In this document: positions 35,115 through 43,624 of the stretch, in pieces
Numbering within the stretch: the first letter of the stretch is position 1
Layout of the letters: the number at the start of each line of letters is the position of its first letter
Assembly: GCA_963746885.1 (NCBI GenBank)
Contig: CAVVDM010000004.1
Coordinates: forward strand, 62,001 to 126,000
Source of the DNA: DATARH01 sp963746885
Lineage (GTDB): Bacteria > Pseudomonadota > Alphaproteobacteria > ATCC43930 > CGMCC-115725
DNA length: 64,000 bases
Direction: 5' to 3'
Program-made: the position numbers and the translations under genes
The notes under the pieces: model-generated
The model's database searches: none
What the model was told of the DNA's origin: nothing
Seen by the model: the letters and a program-made list of their open reading frames with translations, nothing else

Positions 35115-35726
35115 TCATTGCAGCCCAGCCCCGAGAGATTTTATGCTGAAGCGCCAATTGGCGCCGCCGCATCCACAAACTCGGGTGGGTGGATCAAATG
35201 ATCTACCCGTCACGTCGGGCTTCGTCGGCTCATTTGTTTGTTTGCGGCGGCGGCGAGTTGCCGGTTTGCAAACGTTTGCAAACCGTCGGCCTGACCAATA
35301 GCGCAAATCTGCGCTTTTGACCTGCCGGGGCCCCCATCGCCCTGCCGCATAGTCGCGGCCGCGCTCGGGGCGCAGCCGGGCGCCGAGGAGCCCGCTGGCG
35401 CCGAGGCGCTGCCAGTCCGAGGACTGCTGCTTCGAGACGCCGAGGGCGCGGAGCGTAGGATCACCGGTAGGGCGATCTGACCGGTGATCGGACTTTTGAT
35501 CGCCGCCGCCCTTTGACTTCTCCGTCACGCGCAGCAGCGCGCCGGCCTTCCGCTCGGCCCGCGCCAGATCCTCGCGGCCGAGGCGCAGCACGGCGCGCGC
35601 CATCGAAAGGCGCTGCTTCGTGACCGCGCCATTACTTGTCCCGTCGCCGGACAAGTCAGTGCGCTTCCCCTGCGTCGGCTCCGGGTAGATCATCGCCAAC
35701 GCCATCGCGGCCTGGCCCTTGGTCAC
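35115..35726 (-). CDS. Phage-element regulator-like protein, unknown function
   Basis: A 203-residue basic protein. It begins VTKGQAAMALAMIYPEP, followed by QRLSMARAVLRLGREDLARA and the helical DPTLRALGVSKQQSSDWQRL. The pattern resembles DNA-binding proteins related to ParB C-domains in mobile elements, but this is weak. The GTG start overlaps the HNH stop (GTGA). The C-terminus after about 165 is Arg/Cys rich and may be out of frame. Confidence 0.55.
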   Translation of the reverse strand: MTKGQAAMALAMIYPEPTQGKRTDLSGDGTSNGAVTKQRLSMARAVLRLGREDLARAERKAGALLRVTEKSKGGGDQKSDHRSDRPTGDPTLRALGVSKQQSSDWQRLGASGLLGARLRPERGRDYAAGRWGPRQVKSADLRYWSGRRFANVCKPATRRRRKQTNEPTKPDVTGRSFDPPTRVCGCGGANWRFSIKSLGAGLQ

Positions 35727-36004
35727 CTGTTCCACCAGTGACCGGGGTCGATTGGTTGCCCGCGCTCGTCGCACCCAACGGCACGCGGCTCGGCGTTGCC
35801 CTTGGCGCTGCGCCTGTTGTGGCAGGATCGGCACAAGCCCCGCAGGTTGTCGAGCGCATCACCGCCGCCCGCGGCACGCGGCACGATATGGTCGGCATGG
35901 GTCGCGGCTCGACTACAGCCGGGCGTCTTGCACACCGGGTCGCGTCGCAGGCAGGCAGCACGCAGCGCCAGCCAGGCAGCCGTGCCGTAGTACGGGTCGC
36001 TCAC
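35723..36004 (-). CDS. HNH endonuclease
   Basis: A 93-residue HNH nuclease with CLRRDPVCKTPGCSRAATHA, the catalytic ADHIVPRAAGGGD and NLRGLCRSCHNRRSA, which gives the Cys4 zinc site and the His-Asn-His core. Such nucleases lie next to terminase in many HK97-type phages and are required for DNA packaging or cos cleavage. The GTG start overlaps the stop of the upstream gene (GTGA). The longer ATG-initiated frame would lie inside that gene. Confidence 0.88.
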   Translation of the reverse strand: MSDPYYGTAAWLALRAACLRRDPVCKTPGCSRAATHADHIVPRAAGGGDALDNLRGLCRSCHNRRSAKGNAEPRAVGCDERGQPIDPGHWWNR

Positions 36005-36279
36005 AGGTCGACCATCATGATCTTGCCGCCGGTGATGTCGGCGAATTCCTGGTACACGCGATTTCGGCGTCGCTGGTAGAGCCTGATTTCGTCCGCCGTC
36101 AGCAGCGACGGCACCGGCGACCATTGCACGTTCACCTGGCTGCGAGCGCCGGGCCTCATCGCGTCGAGGTCGTGCGTCATCGTCACGCTGTAGGCGCCGA
36201 CGTTGAAGCTCCGGCGGAGGATGCCGCCGGGCGGTATCGGTTGCCGCCGCCGGGGTTCAAAGATCGTGATTGCGGGCAT
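36001..36279 (-). CDS. Small phage-element protein, unknown function
   Basis: A 92-residue protein beginning MPAITIFEPRRRQPIPPGGI and ending ITGGKIMMVDL. A GGAG site stands before the ATG and the stop overlaps the HNH start. The family is not recognised. Its place between primase and HNH matches small conserved proteins of head-only elements. Confidence 0.62.
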   Translation of the reverse strand: MPAITIFEPRRRQPIPPGGILRRSFNVGAYSVTMTHDLDAMRPGARSQVNVQWSPVPSLLTADEIRLYQRRRNRVYQEFADITGGKIMMVDL

Positions 36280-36487
36280 GTCAGGCTCCAGGGTTCTTGA
36301 AGCGCCTCGCGCGCGCCTCACGCGCGTGCGCATGCGCGCCGGGGGGGGGGTTAGGGGGGGTGAACGCAGCGCACCGGACGCAAACCGGACGCAAAGCCTT
36401 TTCAATGGCTTAGCGGGAACCGGACGCACCGGACGCAGAACCGGACGCAGAACCGGACGCAAACCGGACGCAAGCCTTTTCAATGGC
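36280..36487 (-). other. Gap with G-runs, alternating GC and repeats
   Basis: Between the primase and the next gene the plus strand has runs of 10 and 7 G (36341-36360) and an alternating GC stretch before them. The rest is the repeat array that begins at 36374. No gene is seen. Runs of this kind are error-prone in sequencing. Confidence 0.5.
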
Positions 36488-36515
36488 TTAGTCCGAACCG
36501 GACGCACCGGACGCA
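36374..36515 (+). repeat. CCGGACGCA repeat array with two hairpin units
   Basis: Nine copies of CCGGACGCA occur at 36374, 36385, 36420, 36429, 36441, 36453, 36464, 36498 and 36507. A longer unit containing AAGCC-TTTTCAAT-GGCTT (a 5-bp stem) occurs twice, near 36394 and 36472. The stop codon of the primase lies in one unit, and the second unit duplicates its Gly-Ala-Ser coding tail, so the array grew by tandem duplication of the gene's 3' end. Confidence 0.8.
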
Positions 36516-38161
36516 CCCAACCGTACGATGCGCTCGCGGACGTTTCTGTTCGCGTTTTTGAACGTCCCGACGACGATCTCTTTCCGCGCGAAAAGCGCCT
36601 CCATCGCCCGCTTGAAGTCGGGCTCGCGATAGCCTTCGCGGTCGGGTCGGGAGGCAAAAAGACGCGGCGCGTAATTGGCTGCTCGGTTGCTTTCCGACAC
36701 GTAGCGGCCTTCGCTGTTCATGCGGTCGAGCAGGTCGAGAAATACCCGCTCGGCGACGCGCCGCTCGATCGAGCCAATGATGCCGGTCGGCGCCTGTTTC
36801 GCCACAAAAACGCCTTGATGCCACCGCAGCTCGATCGTTTCGTCGCGCCGTGCCGCGTTCGATTTCTTGCGGGTCAGCATCCGGGCGTTCGGGTCTGGCG
36901 GCTCGTCCTCCGGGCCGTCGCCCTTCGGTGTCGACAGGTACGCTTGCGATCGGAAGGTTCCTATCCAGGCGGTCGAGCCGCTTTCGCCGGAGCCGCTGTT
37001 CATGCCGGAGCGGGAAGGGTGCGCGAGACACAGCACCGATCCCTCGGTCTCGCGGGCGATCAGGCCCAAGGCGGATTGAGCGAAGGCGCGCGCCTGGCCG
37101 CGATCGTTTTCGTTGCCGGCAAACACGTCCGCGAGGGTGTCGGTCGCGACGAGCTTCGCGTCGTGTTCCTTGGCCGCGTTCAAGAGCTGATCGAACAGCG
37201 GCGTCCGGTGCGGCCTTCCCTCGAAGCTCATCAGCGCATTATCGTTGCCGAGCCGCGGCAGCCAGCGCATTGCCCCAAGATCGCCCCAGGTGCATCCGAA
37301 GTGCTGGTTGATATCCTCCTGCCGCCGGTGCATCTCGGCTAGATCGTCTTCGCAGAACAGCAGCAGCGAGTTGCACCGCAGCACCGGCAGCCCGAGCCAG
37401 AGCGCGCCGATCGCGCAAGCCGTCGCGAGCATTTGCGCGAGGATCGTCTTGCCCTCGCCGCCGGCGCCGTACAGCGCCGTGACGCGCGCCAGTGGCAGCC
37501 AGTCCGGCACCAGCCATCGGCGAGGCGGCACCGGCACGCCGGCGAGCGAGGCGGGATTGACGGGCTCCAGCGCCGGCGCGGCGTTTCCGGCGGGCTCGTC
37601 GTCACCGCCGTCGGTGACGGGCGGCTCATACTTTGGCGTCGCCGCGGCCAGCTTGAACAGCTCCCGCGGCGTGCCGCCGGCTGCGAGCCAGTCGGCAACG
37701 TCGCCTTTCACCGGCAGGCCCGGCAGCTCGACGATGCGGACGCTGGTGGCGACGGGTGCAAGGTTGCGGGCCACCAGGTCGGCATGCGCGAGGCCCGCGA
37801 GGTCATTATCCGGCAGGATGACAACGCTGCAATCGCAGAAGTAATTGGCGAAATGCTCGGGCCATTTTCCCGCGCCGCCGGCATTGCACGTGGCGACGAG
37901 CCCGAGCGCGCGGAGCGCGTCGGCGTCCTTTTCGCCCTCAACGACATAGACGGTTGCGCCGCTGGCTCCGGCGAAGGCCGGCAGCCGGTAGGGCACCGTC
38001 TCGGCCGCCGGGTAGCCCCGCCATGTCCAGCCGCCGCGGCCATCCGGCTGCCGCTGCCGGAACGTCTTGGGCTCGTAGCGGAGCACCTGGTAGAGCAGCT
38101 CGCCGTCCTCGCTCTCATAGTCGTAGGTCGCGACGACGCGCTCGAACTCGCCGTCAGGCAT
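36488..38161 (-). CDS. Primase/helicase of the phage element (Toprim plus RepA-type AAA ATPase)
   Basis: A 557-residue replication protein. The N-terminal Toprim-like part (about 70-160) has TVYVVEGEKDADAL and VVILPDNDLAG, the Glu and Asp motifs of primase-type Toprim folds. A RecA/RepA-type helicase domain (about 225-430) has Walker A YGAGGEGKTILAQML, LLLFCEDDLAEMHRR and LVATDTLADVFAG. A zinc-finger domain is not seen at this start. The C-terminus is a Gly-Ala-Ser run encoded by the repeat array. This pri-rep arrangement is common in phage satellites and prophage-like islands. Confidence 0.88.
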   Translation of the reverse strand: MPDGEFERVVATYDYESEDGELLYQVLRYEPKTFRQRQPDGRGGWTWRGYPAAETVPYRLPAFAGASGATVYVVEGEKDADALRALGLVATCNAGGAGKWPEHFANYFCDCSVVILPDNDLAGLAHADLVARNLAPVATSVRIVELPGLPVKGDVADWLAAGGTPRELFKLAAATPKYEPPVTDGGDDEPAGNAAPALEPVNPASLAGVPVPPRRWLVPDWLPLARVTALYGAGGEGKTILAQMLATACAIGALWLGLPVLRCNSLLLFCEDDLAEMHRRQEDINQHFGCTWGDLGAMRWLPRLGNDNALMSFEGRPHRTPLFDQLLNAAKEHDAKLVATDTLADVFAGNENDRGQARAFAQSALGLIARETEGSVLCLAHPSRSGMNSGSGESGSTAWIGTFRSQAYLSTPKGDGPEDEPPDPNARMLTRKKSNAARRDETIELRWHQGVFVAKQAPTGIIGSIERRVAERVFLDLLDRMNSEGRYVSESNRAANYAPRLFASRPDREGYREPDFKRAMEALFARKEIVVGTFKNANRNVRERIVRLGASGASGSD

Positions 38162-38383
38162 GGCAGCCTCCGGCGAATGCGCTATATTGGGGTGTCGATT
38201 GAGTGCTGTTTTCTATCTCGAGCGCCGCCCCCTGGCCGGGGCGGCGTTTTCGTCTTCCGGGCGGGCCGGCAGCGGTCGCGGCGAGCAGTTCGCCGCAGCG
38301 CAAAACAGGTGGGCCAAGTCCCAGGCAAGCCGTTGATATCGTTTCGCCGGCATTTTGCCGGTGGGCCAGGCTAAGTGATTGAT
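38162..38383 (-). other. Gap upstream of the primase
   Basis: No gene is seen. It should contain the ribosome site and possibly a promoter of the primase; no clear consensus was identified. It ends at the foldback IS5 remnant. Confidence 0.35.
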
Positions 38384-38800
38384 CTACCGGGTTCGGCCCA
38401 CTTCGGGATGAAGGCGCATATCGGGGTGGATGTCGCCTCGGGGTGGTTGCCCTTCCCGGTCTGGTGCATCTCCGGGTCGATGGTGCCCTGGCGCATCCCC
38501 CGACAGATCGATGCCGGCAAAGCCGCGCAGTGCCTGGCTATCGTAAAGCGCGTCTTCCAGAGCCTCGTCGGCCAGCCCGTACCACTGCTGCAAAAAGTAC
38601 AGCCGCAGCATCCGCTCCAGCCCAATCGGCGGCCGGCCGCGCTCGCCCTTCGGATAAAACGGCCGCAGACGATCAACCAGCCGCGACCACGGCACCACCC
38701 GCTCCATCTCGGCCAAAAACTTGTCCCGCCGCGTCTGCTTCTTCATGCCGGCATATTCTGTTTGCGAAAAGCTGCCCTGTCGCTGCGTCACCCCGTCCCC
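38384..38800 (-). pseudogene. Rearranged IS5-family remnant
   Basis: On the minus strand the same IS5 transposase as at 25.4 kb reads GSFSQTEYAGMKKQTRRDKF through PFYPKGERGRPPIGLERMLR to GFAGIDLS. An internal deletion leads directly to MRQGTIDPEMHQTGKGN. The next 48 bases (38394-38441) encode HFGMKAHIGVDVASG on the plus strand, so this end is folded back in opposite orientation. The element is dead. It cut the integrase gene whose start lies just beyond it. Confidence 0.75.
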
Positions 38801-38809
38801 CTGGCGGCG

Positions 38810-38947
38810 GCCCGATCCGATAAGGACGCAAAACGTCTTGGTCCCGTGGGTTGATATCCTGAGCCCAAATCCGCGAACGGCGGTGTCCCAGAGGTAGGCA
38901 TTGCCTGTCGCAGGTGGCTTGGCGCCTTTAATGGCGAGGTCGGTAAA

Positions 38948-38956
<9 letters not shown>
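38810..38956 (-). pseudogene. int: P4-type integrase N-terminal fragment
   Basis: The first about 47 residues of a DUF4102-type tyrosine recombinase, the Arm-binding domain: MVQFTDLAIKGAKPPATGNA, then YLWDTAVRGFGLRISTHGTK. After GSGRRQ the frame enters the IS5 remnant. No catalytic domain of this integrase is found in the window. It lies 126 bp downstream of a tRNA-Phe fragment in the same orientation, the usual place for a tRNA-targeting integrase. It is distinct from the integrase at 26-28.6 kb. Confidence 0.8.
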
Positions 38957-39182
<226 letters not shown>

Positions 39183-39330
39183 TCATCGGCGCCTAACCTA
39201 GTCGCAGAGACCGGCAAACGCAACCCTAGCGGCGTCCCTTCCGGTTTGCGGGGGCTCGGATACCGATCTGCCACGCTCGGGGTAGGCTTGGGCGGCGGCA
39301 TGGCGGCGGTGCTCATTTCGGATGCGGGAT

Positions 39331-39582
39331 TTAGAGTAGCCCGATGCGCCGCAGGTCCTCCTCGGTCCATTGCGCCTGGGTCTGGATCATGGATCGGAGC
39401 GTGCCGAGCGCAAACGTGTCGCCGGCACGATGGTAGGTGACGGTCACCCGGCGCCCATCGGCGTGGCAATAGCGCTGGTGCGATCCGCGCTGGTTGTAGA
39501 AGGTGAAGCCGTCACGGGCGAGGGCGTTGATGATTTCGCGCGCCGTTAGGTTGCGAAGGCGGCGCCACTCTATGTCACTCAT
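39331..39582 (-). CDS. hicA: HicA-family toxin (mRNA interferase)
   Basis: An 83-residue HicA toxin with a double-stranded-RNA-binding fold. The key GSHQRYCHADGRRVTVTYHR stretch holds the catalytic His in the GSH motif, and the C-terminus EEDLRRIGLL is typical. HicA cleaves mRNA and is neutralised by HicB. The ATG overlaps the HicB stop (ATGA), so translation is coupled. A longer in-frame start upstream lies inside hicB and was rejected. The antitoxin-first order is the less common one. Confidence 0.87.
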   Translation of the reverse strand: MSDIEWRRLRNLTAREIINALARDGFTFYNQRGSHQRYCHADGRRVTVTYHRAGDTFALGTLRSMIQTQAQWTEEDLRRIGLL

Positions 39583-39848
39583 ACCGTGACGGCGACGAGC
39601 GGCTCCTCGGACATCTGCACGCTTGCCGGTACGGGCTTGCCCTCTTCGACGAGCTCCGCCACCAGCATCTCCATAACCTCGCGGATATGCTGGAGGGCTT
39701 CCTCCTTCGTGTAGCCCCACGTCGCAGCGCCCTGCGCCTCAAGCTCAGGGCAATAGGCGCGCCAACGATCCTCGTCCGGCTCGACGACGATCCGGAACGT
39801 ATATGTGGTCAAGTGCTCCTCCTGGTCCATATGGTGCCATTGTACCAT
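39579..39848 (-). CDS. hicB: HicB-family antitoxin
   Basis: An 89-residue partial-RNase-H-fold antitoxin: YTFRIVVEPDEDRWRAYCPE, GAATWGYTKEEALQHIREV and a short C-terminus without a DNA-binding domain. It is upstream of and coupled to the HicA toxin. A second start at MDQEEHLTTYTF (39830) is possible. The module lies between the tRNA fragment and the HTH genes of the element and may stabilise it. Confidence 0.85.
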   Translation of the reverse strand: MVQWHHMDQEEHLTTYTFRIVVEPDEDRWRAYCPELEAQGAATWGYTKEEALQHIREVMEMLVAELVEEGKPVPASVQMSEEPLVAVTV

Positions 39849-39999
39849 ATCGGGATTTGGCGCCTCGGCGCAGGGGCGTTCATAGCGCCGCCGTTGCCGG
39901 CGCCCTCGGCCGCGGGGTCAGGATTACCCGCCCTGGCTCGATACACATATCCAGCTCGTCGCCACCCTCACACGGAAGCGCCTCGGTTCCATGGGCTGA

Positions 40000-40179
40000 T
40001 TACGGCTCAATCTCGTCGGCATCAGGGTCGTCGACCGGCGGCAAATCCCCTTCCCTGCCGATATACCAGCAGACGGCCTCGTGCACGGCCTCTGCCCGAT
40101 CCACCCGCTGCTGCCGACACACTTGGTCGAGCTCGGCCAAGTCCTCCGGTGGCAGAGACGCGGTGATGATGGTTTCCAT
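40000..40179 (-). CDS. Ribbon-helix-helix (CopG-like) protein
   Basis: A 59-residue protein with a beta-strand and two helices typical of ribbon-helix-helix repressors: METIITASLPPEDLAELDQV, followed by QRVDRAEAVHEAVCWYI and an acidic tail. Such proteins are antitoxins or small transcription factors. No toxin gene partner is next to it. An ATG seven codons upstream is the alternative start. Confidence 0.7.
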   Translation of the reverse strand: METIITASLPPEDLAELDQVCRQQRVDRAEAVHEAVCWYIGREGDLPPVDDPDADEIEP

Positions 40180-40285
40180 GCAGTCAGTATACCAGCCCAC
40201 CCCTCGCGGTTGGATTTGGGCTAATCAGGTTTTTAAAAGCGGAGCTGATACTGAGTATTCTTTTTTGTATATTATTCAATGCGTA

Positions 40286-40738
40286 TTATTCATATAGAAA
40301 GACCGGCCATTTTTGGCCGCTCCAGTTCGGCGGTATTTGGCCGGTCCAGACCGGACATTTTTGCCCGGTCAGCAGCGGCTCTAGAGGGCGCGCGGTTTGA
40401 GGCTCAGCTTGTAGATGTTGGTCTTGCCTTAAGCCGCGCCGGCTGATCGATAGCAACTCGACAGCCTCCAGGGCCTTGAGGTGCCGGCGCACGCGGCGCT
40501 CGTCGAGGCCCATATCCTCGGCGAGCCGCGCCTGGCCGGGGAAACAGTAGTCGTTCTGCCACGCGTAGCTCAGCAGCATGGCAAAGGCCATCTTGTCGCC
40601 GGCGCTGAGCTTGCGCGACTTCAGCAGGAAATTGGGGAGCATCGTGAACCCCTTCTCGGTGACGGGGTCGGCTCCTTCGAGGACGATGTTCCGCTCCTTC
40701 AAGAGATCACCGACGCTGCGCCCATCCGCGTATTCCAT
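40286..40738 (-). CDS. Helix-turn-helix replication-type protein, possible frameshift
   Basis: A 150-residue protein with an HTH domain (GFTMLPNFLLKSRKLSAGDK, QARLAEDMGLDERRVRRHLK) as seen in plasmid and phage replication or regulatory proteins. After SISRRGL the reading becomes odd; removing one A in TTAAGG (near 40434) would give GKTNIYKLSLKPRAL and a stop, a typical family ending. The present frame runs on through repeated TGQKCPV-like units. Either the C-terminus is naturally repetitive or an indel moved it. The AT-rich 86 bp downstream (40200-40285) hold no gene. Confidence 0.68.
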   Translation of the reverse strand: MEYADGRSVGDLLKERNIVLEGADPVTEKGFTMLPNFLLKSRKLSAGDKMAFAMLLSYAWQNDYCFPGQARLAEDMGLDERRVRRHLKALEAVELLSISRRGLRQDQHLQAEPQTARPLEPLLTGQKCPVWTGQIPPNWSGQKWPVFLYE

Positions 40739-40787
40739 AGGCTCAGTTTACCCGAGCATGGCCGTGCGCCCCGCGGTTATCCCCTCC

Positions 40788-41402
40788 CTACCCTTCGGTC
40801 TCGGCAGCGGCCTCGTACGGCATGTCGGTGTGCGGCACCGGCCGCGCCTCCTCCCCCCGTCGCTCCGCCTGCGGCAGCATTGGGATGCGCCGCTGTAGCT
40901 GCTCGATCAGGATGTTGGTCTCGCGGTCGCGCTCGATCATCGCCTCGATCTGATTGTCGCGCTGCCCCAGCTGGTGATCCTTGCGGTTGATCTGGTCGCG
41001 CAGGAACGCGTTCTCGCTTTCGAGCTGGCCAACGTAGCGAACATCGGGCGCGTCCAGCCGCGGCTGTTCGCGAACGGACGCCTCGTCACTTTCTGCCGGC
41101 TGCTCGACAATCTCCGGTGAGCGAACGGCCGCGTCCGGTCGCGACTGTTCGCGTCCGTGCGCTTGGCTTAGTTGCTCGATCTGTTCGATGTGGCGAGCGA
41201 CCAATTCCGGCGTGATGCGATACCGTTCGCCATAGGTCGTCTGCTCTCGGATCGCCGTGAGATCGCCGCGGAAGCAATATTTCTGGATGGCGCGCATCGT
41301 GCGCGCATGGCCCGCCGCTTCATAGAGGGCAGCGGCGTCCTCGACGGTGAGCGTGTACGCCTGTTCGTTGCCGTTCGCGTCCGGCCGCGGCTGTTCGTCC
41401 AT
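40788..41402 (-). CDS. MerR-like HTH and coiled-coil protein
   Basis: A 204-residue protein with an N-terminal DNA-binding-like region (TLTVEDAAALYEAAGHARTM, then RAIQKYCFRGDLTAI) and a long charged coiled coil (about 125-175, QLESENAFLRDQINRKDHQL). This architecture is shared by plasmid partition or KfrA-like proteins and mobile-element regulators. It is the first gene of the minus-strand series; the AT-rich sequence upstream could hold its promoter. Confidence 0.62.
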   Translation of the reverse strand: MDEQPRPDANGNEQAYTLTVEDAAALYEAAGHARTMRAIQKYCFRGDLTAIREQTTYGERYRITPELVARHIEQIEQLSQAHGREQSRPDAAVRSPEIVEQPAESDEASVREQPRLDAPDVRYVGQLESENAFLRDQINRKDHQLGQRDNQIEAMIERDRETNILIEQLQRRIPMLPQAERRGEEARPVPHTDMPYEAAAETEG

Positions 41403-41613
41403 GCTCGTAGGGTAGCATCCGAGGGGACCCGTTGATCGCCGGCTATCCCCACCTGCGTGGTTCCCACACGAAATGAAAATTATTTAAAACGGGCATTAAG
41501 AGAAGAGGGTATATGATCTTTCCTTCCTTCAAATGGGTCGTAACCAGGTAGCGGTTTTGGCACAGGAGCATCAAGTCCGTTGCCCTCCTCAGACCGCTAT
41601 GTGTGAGCTTAGG
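41403..41613 (-). other. AT-rich gap at the right edge of the phage element
   Basis: No gene. The stretch around 41470-41530 is markedly AT-rich compared with the surroundings and is the best place for a promoter of the minus-strand series. I cannot assign -35/-10 boxes with confidence. Confidence 0.35.
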
Positions 41614-41883
41614 AAACACTTCGACCAACTCCGCCTTGCAGGGCAAGATCGGACACCTGCTCAAGCGTCCGGTCGGGCGACCGCCGCAGGAAGTACGCTG
41701 TTTCTTCGCCAGCTTCCACTATCGGGCGCAGAGCTGAAATAAGCCGCGCCACGTCGTGGCCAAGGTCGAATCGCATCCGGGCGAGTTGTATCCGCGGGTC
41801 AGTTTCATCGTCACCAACCTGCCGCACCCTGCCGAGGCGTCGTCGCCTTTCATCAAAGAGGGAAAGGGCGCGATCCGTCGGTG
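41614..41883 (+). pseudogene. IS1380-family transposase C-terminal remnant
   Basis: Translated fragments IGHLLKRPVGRPPQEVRCFF, then KPRHVVAKVESHPGELYPRV and SFIVTNLPHPAE match the C-terminal third of IS1380 transposases. A TGA replaces the Trp in QSW, and a deletion joins HPAE to FIKEGKGAIRR. Dead. Confidence 0.72.
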
Positions 41884-42342
41884 ATGCGGGTACATGGATT
41901 CAGACGGCCGGCGCAAAATCTGAAGGCTCCTGTGAGGTTGCGCAGCAATCAGATGGCAGCAGGCAGGCAGCGCGACCTCATTGAAGCCGGATTGAGCGAA
42001 CCCGCGGGATGGCAGGTGCGGCTATCGGGATTGTGTCTGTGCGGCCGGCTCCGAACTGCCGGATCGGCTGAAGCACGGGAGGATCTCGACCGATGGGGTG
42101 CGATTGCCGGGGTGGATTGCAGCCGGCAGATCGCTGCGAGGAATGCGGTTTTGGGCTCGACCGCCGCCATGGTGGTGCAGCCTCGGATCGAGGCTGTGCC
42201 GGCGAACGCAATTATCCTCGCGGGCGCAACCGACGTCCGATGGCAGAAAAACGGAGCTGCGGAGCCGCTGATGCCTCCAGCGTCACCGCCGCCCCAGTGC
42301 GGCACGAACATCTTCCCGGCACTCAGCCCCCCACATCTGGTA
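41884..42342 (+). other. Gap of about 460 bp without a recognisable gene
   Basis: Open frames of more than 100 codons exist on both strands, but none shows domains, a signal peptide or a credible ribosome site. It lies between two pseudogenes and is probably remnant sequence. Confidence 0.4.
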
Positions 42343-43353
42343 GGGGGGCGATGACGGCGCTTTCGGTGCCGGGCTTCTCGTCGGGTGGTCCGACAACGGG
42401 ACGAGGCCGACTTTCAAGCTCGTCACCGGCGTCAGCACGGGCGCAATGATGGCGCCGTTTGCTTTTCTCGGTCGGGCCTACGATGACCGACTGCGTGCAA
42501 TGTTCACTCAAATAAACGCCGATGACATCTACAGTGATCGTGGCCTCTACGGGGTCTTTTTTAGCGACTCTCTAGAAGATACTGCGCCGCTCTTCCACCT
42601 AATCTCCCGTTATGTCGACGAGACAATGGTAGCCGACATCGCTCGTGAGTATCAGAGGGATCGCCTCCTGCTGATCGGCACGACGAACCTTGACACCGAG
42701 CGCTCAGTGATCTGGAACATCGGTGCCATCGCCGCGAGCAGACGGCCCGGGGCCCTCGAACTGATACGCAAGATCCTGCTTGCCTCCGCATCAATGCCCG
42801 GCGTGTTTCCACCTGTTATGATCGACGTCGTGGCGGGTGGAATGCGCTATCAAGAGATGCATGTCGATGGCGGCGCGGTGGGCAAACCTTTCTATACCCG
42901 CCCGAGATCGGCCGTGACGTTAATATGAGGTCGGAGCAATACGCGCGTGAACGCCACGCCTATATCATACGGAATGGACGGCTCGATCCCCATTGGGCGT
43001 CAGTCGATCGGCGTTTTCTGACGATCAGCGGCCGGGCTATCGCCACGATGATCCACTACAGCGGATATAACGATATCCTGCGCATCTACGCGACCACTCA
43101 GCACGATGGCGTGGACTACAACCTTGCCTATATCGGGTCGGATTTCCCGGCGGTAAAGCACGAGGATTTCGAACCGTCCTATCTGCACGCGCTCTTCGAC
43201 TATGGATACGCGCAGGGGCGGAGGGGATATCATTGGCACAAGGCGCCACCGATCCTGGAGAACGGAAACACGCGCCACGCCGGCCTGGCGCGTCACCCGG
43301 AGCCGATGGATACCTCGACGAGCCATGTGGGTTTCCGCCGCGTGCTCGGCTAA
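42343..43353 (+). pseudogene. Patatin-like phospholipase, N-terminally truncated and frameshifted
   Basis: Patatin motifs remain: the oxyanion loop GGDDGAFGAGLLVG, the nucleophile elbow TGVSTGAMM (Ser), and the Asp motif MHVDGGAV. A stop codon stands directly before GGDDG, so the N-terminus and signal peptide are lost. After VDGGAV a one-base deletion near 42885 throws the frame; TFLYPPEIGRDVNMRSEQYA and the remainder to YGYAQGRRGYHWHKAPP continue in another frame. The family includes secreted or periplasmic lipases. Not functional as it stands. Confidence 0.82.
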
Positions 43354-43375
43354 CTAATGCCTGGCTGGAGAGCCA

Positions 43376-43540
43376 GATCAGCAAGAACACGAACGGTGGC
43401 AGCCTCAATCGCCGCGCAATGCTGCTGGGCGGAATCTCCCGCGATTGCCCTCGGTGCGTTGTTTGTCATCTTGCCCGTGTCAGCACAGCAAATCAACGGC
43501 ACTGGTTCACCCAGCGCGCCGTGACCCTTCATGCGACCAT
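43376..43540 (+). pseudogene. Arylsulfatase-like N-terminal leader remnant
   Basis: Two frames together give NGGSLNRRAMLLGG and then AIALGALFVILPVSAQQING plus TGSPSA, which resembles the signal peptide and mature start of secreted arylsulfatases (…AQQITGTPGSPSATTT). Nothing of the sulfatase domain follows. Assignment is from memory of the leader pattern only. Confidence 0.38.
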
Positions 43541-43624
43541 GACAGTGTGGTGCGTTTGGGCGCTTCTCCACGGCAGTCTCGGTTTAGCCCAGGCGGGAAC
43601 GCCCGGGATGACCCGGTCGTGGCG

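Noticed and set aside
36374..36515. CRISPR array
   Set aside because: Units are 9 bp with irregular short spacing, they overlap a coding 3' end, and no cas gene is present.
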